Assembly (NCBI GenBank): GCA_039818665.1
Contig: JBCBTJ010000028.1
Span: forward strand, 1 to 42,092
Direction of reading: 5' to 3'
DNA length: 42,092 nucleotides
Origin: JBCBTJ01 sp039818665
GTDB lineage: Bacteria > Pseudomonadota > Alphaproteobacteria > Caulobacterales > Hyphomonadaceae
Shown: positions 41,867-42,092 of the stretch, piece by piece
How positions within the stretch are numbered: the stretch's first letter is position 1
Layout of the letters: each line of letters starts with the position of its first letter
Translations under genes and position numbers: made by a program
The notes under the pieces: generated by a model
The model's database searches: none
What the model saw: only the letters and a program-made list of their open reading frames with translations
Told to the model about the DNA's origin: nothing

Positions 41867-42092
41867 ATGAGCACGTTTCTAAACATCCTCGCTTGGGCCG
41901 GCATCGTCCTGCTCGGACTGATCAACGGAGTGCTGGAAGACCTCATCTTCGTGACGGTCCTGGTACCCAACATACCCCATAGCTGGGATCTCACAGGCGA
42001 TCTGTTCTGGGTCTTTACGGTGCCCCTCGCCCAGTTGATGGCCCTCGCGATCACGGGAACCCTCGCCTGGTTTTTTCTGGGACTGAGGCGCC
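41867..42092 (+). CDS. Membrane protein, partial (runs off the window end)
   Basis: The visible 75 residues start MSTFLNILAWAGIVLLGLINGVLEDLIFVTVLVPN, a hydrophobic segment, and continue to a second (VFTVPLAQLMALAITGTLAWFFLGL). A Shine-Dalgarno-like AGGGG lies seven bases before the ATG. It begins 22 bp after the selenoprotein gene, so the two may form a unit. The rest of the protein lies outside the window; I do not recognise the family. Confidence 0.65.
   Translation, partial: MSTFLNILAWAGIVLLGLINGVLEDLIFVTVLVPNIPHSWDLTGDLFWVFTVPLAQLMALAITGTLAWFFLGLRR

Overview
The window is GC-rich, densely coding DNA from a Gram-negative bacterium, most likely an alphaproteobacterium of the Caulobacterales/Hyphomonadaceae/Parvularculaceae type. 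The reasons are the tamA-tamB pair, an accD whose zinc ribbon is degenerate in the alphaproteobacterial way, a lipoprotein of the Caulobacter CC0125/CC1285 type, the linkage trpF-trpB-...-trpA-accD-folC, and CtrA-like boxes (TTAA-N7-TTAA) before surface-protein genes. This placement is inference from gene content; no rRNA or other marker is present.

Layout. 1-218: intergenic repeats. 219-2785: an acyl-CoA synthetase-like enzyme and a divergent fumarylacetoacetate hydrolase family enzyme. 2754-8599: tamA-tamB (outer-membrane protein assembly) on the minus strand. 8910-10902: a membrane-anchored beta-propeller-like protein and a small conserved protein. 10995-18067: a surface-polysaccharide locus with a GDP-mannose 3,5-epimerase homologue very like the plant enzyme, a GT4 glycosyltransferase, a Wzx-type flippase, glucose-1-phosphate cytidylyltransferase (rfbF), a second glycosyltransferase-like protein and a divergent DUF707-like protein. 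18214-21500: an MFS transporter, a hypothetical protein, a palindromic intergenic repeat, a lipoprotein and a CPBP protease. 21585-31788: four secreted or outer-membrane proteins, at least three with DUF11-type repeats, including a 1688-residue protein with a C-terminal barrel-like region; CtrA-like boxes lie before the first two. 31828-38020: trpF-trpB, then a SatD-like HTH protein and a small membrane protein, then trpA-accD-folC with ATGA/TTGA overlaps. 38017-41145: an enoyl-CoA hydratase, a fold-III PLP enzyme resembling D-threonine aldolase, and a class C beta-lactamase-like serine hydrolase.

The most striking item is at 41227-41844. A lipoprotein-type peroxiredoxin/thioredoxin-fold reading frame is interrupted by one in-frame TGA (41482-41484), exactly where the first cysteine of a W-C-P-F-C motif belongs, giving U-P-F-C. 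A hairpin fitting bacterial SECIS rules (stem 41497-41518, loop 41505-41509, 20 nt after the TGA, G at the second loop base) follows at once. This is best read as a selenoprotein that a standard annotation would split or call a pseudogene. The last gene (from 41867) is a membrane protein cut by the window end.

How the genes fit together: the polysaccharide locus offers two nucleotide-sugar steps, two transferase-like proteins and an exporter. TamAB inserts outer-membrane proteins, and the DUF11/barrel cluster encodes probable surface proteins, perhaps under cell-cycle control. The trp-accD-folC block is housekeeping biosynthesis with an unusual regulatory-looking insertion.
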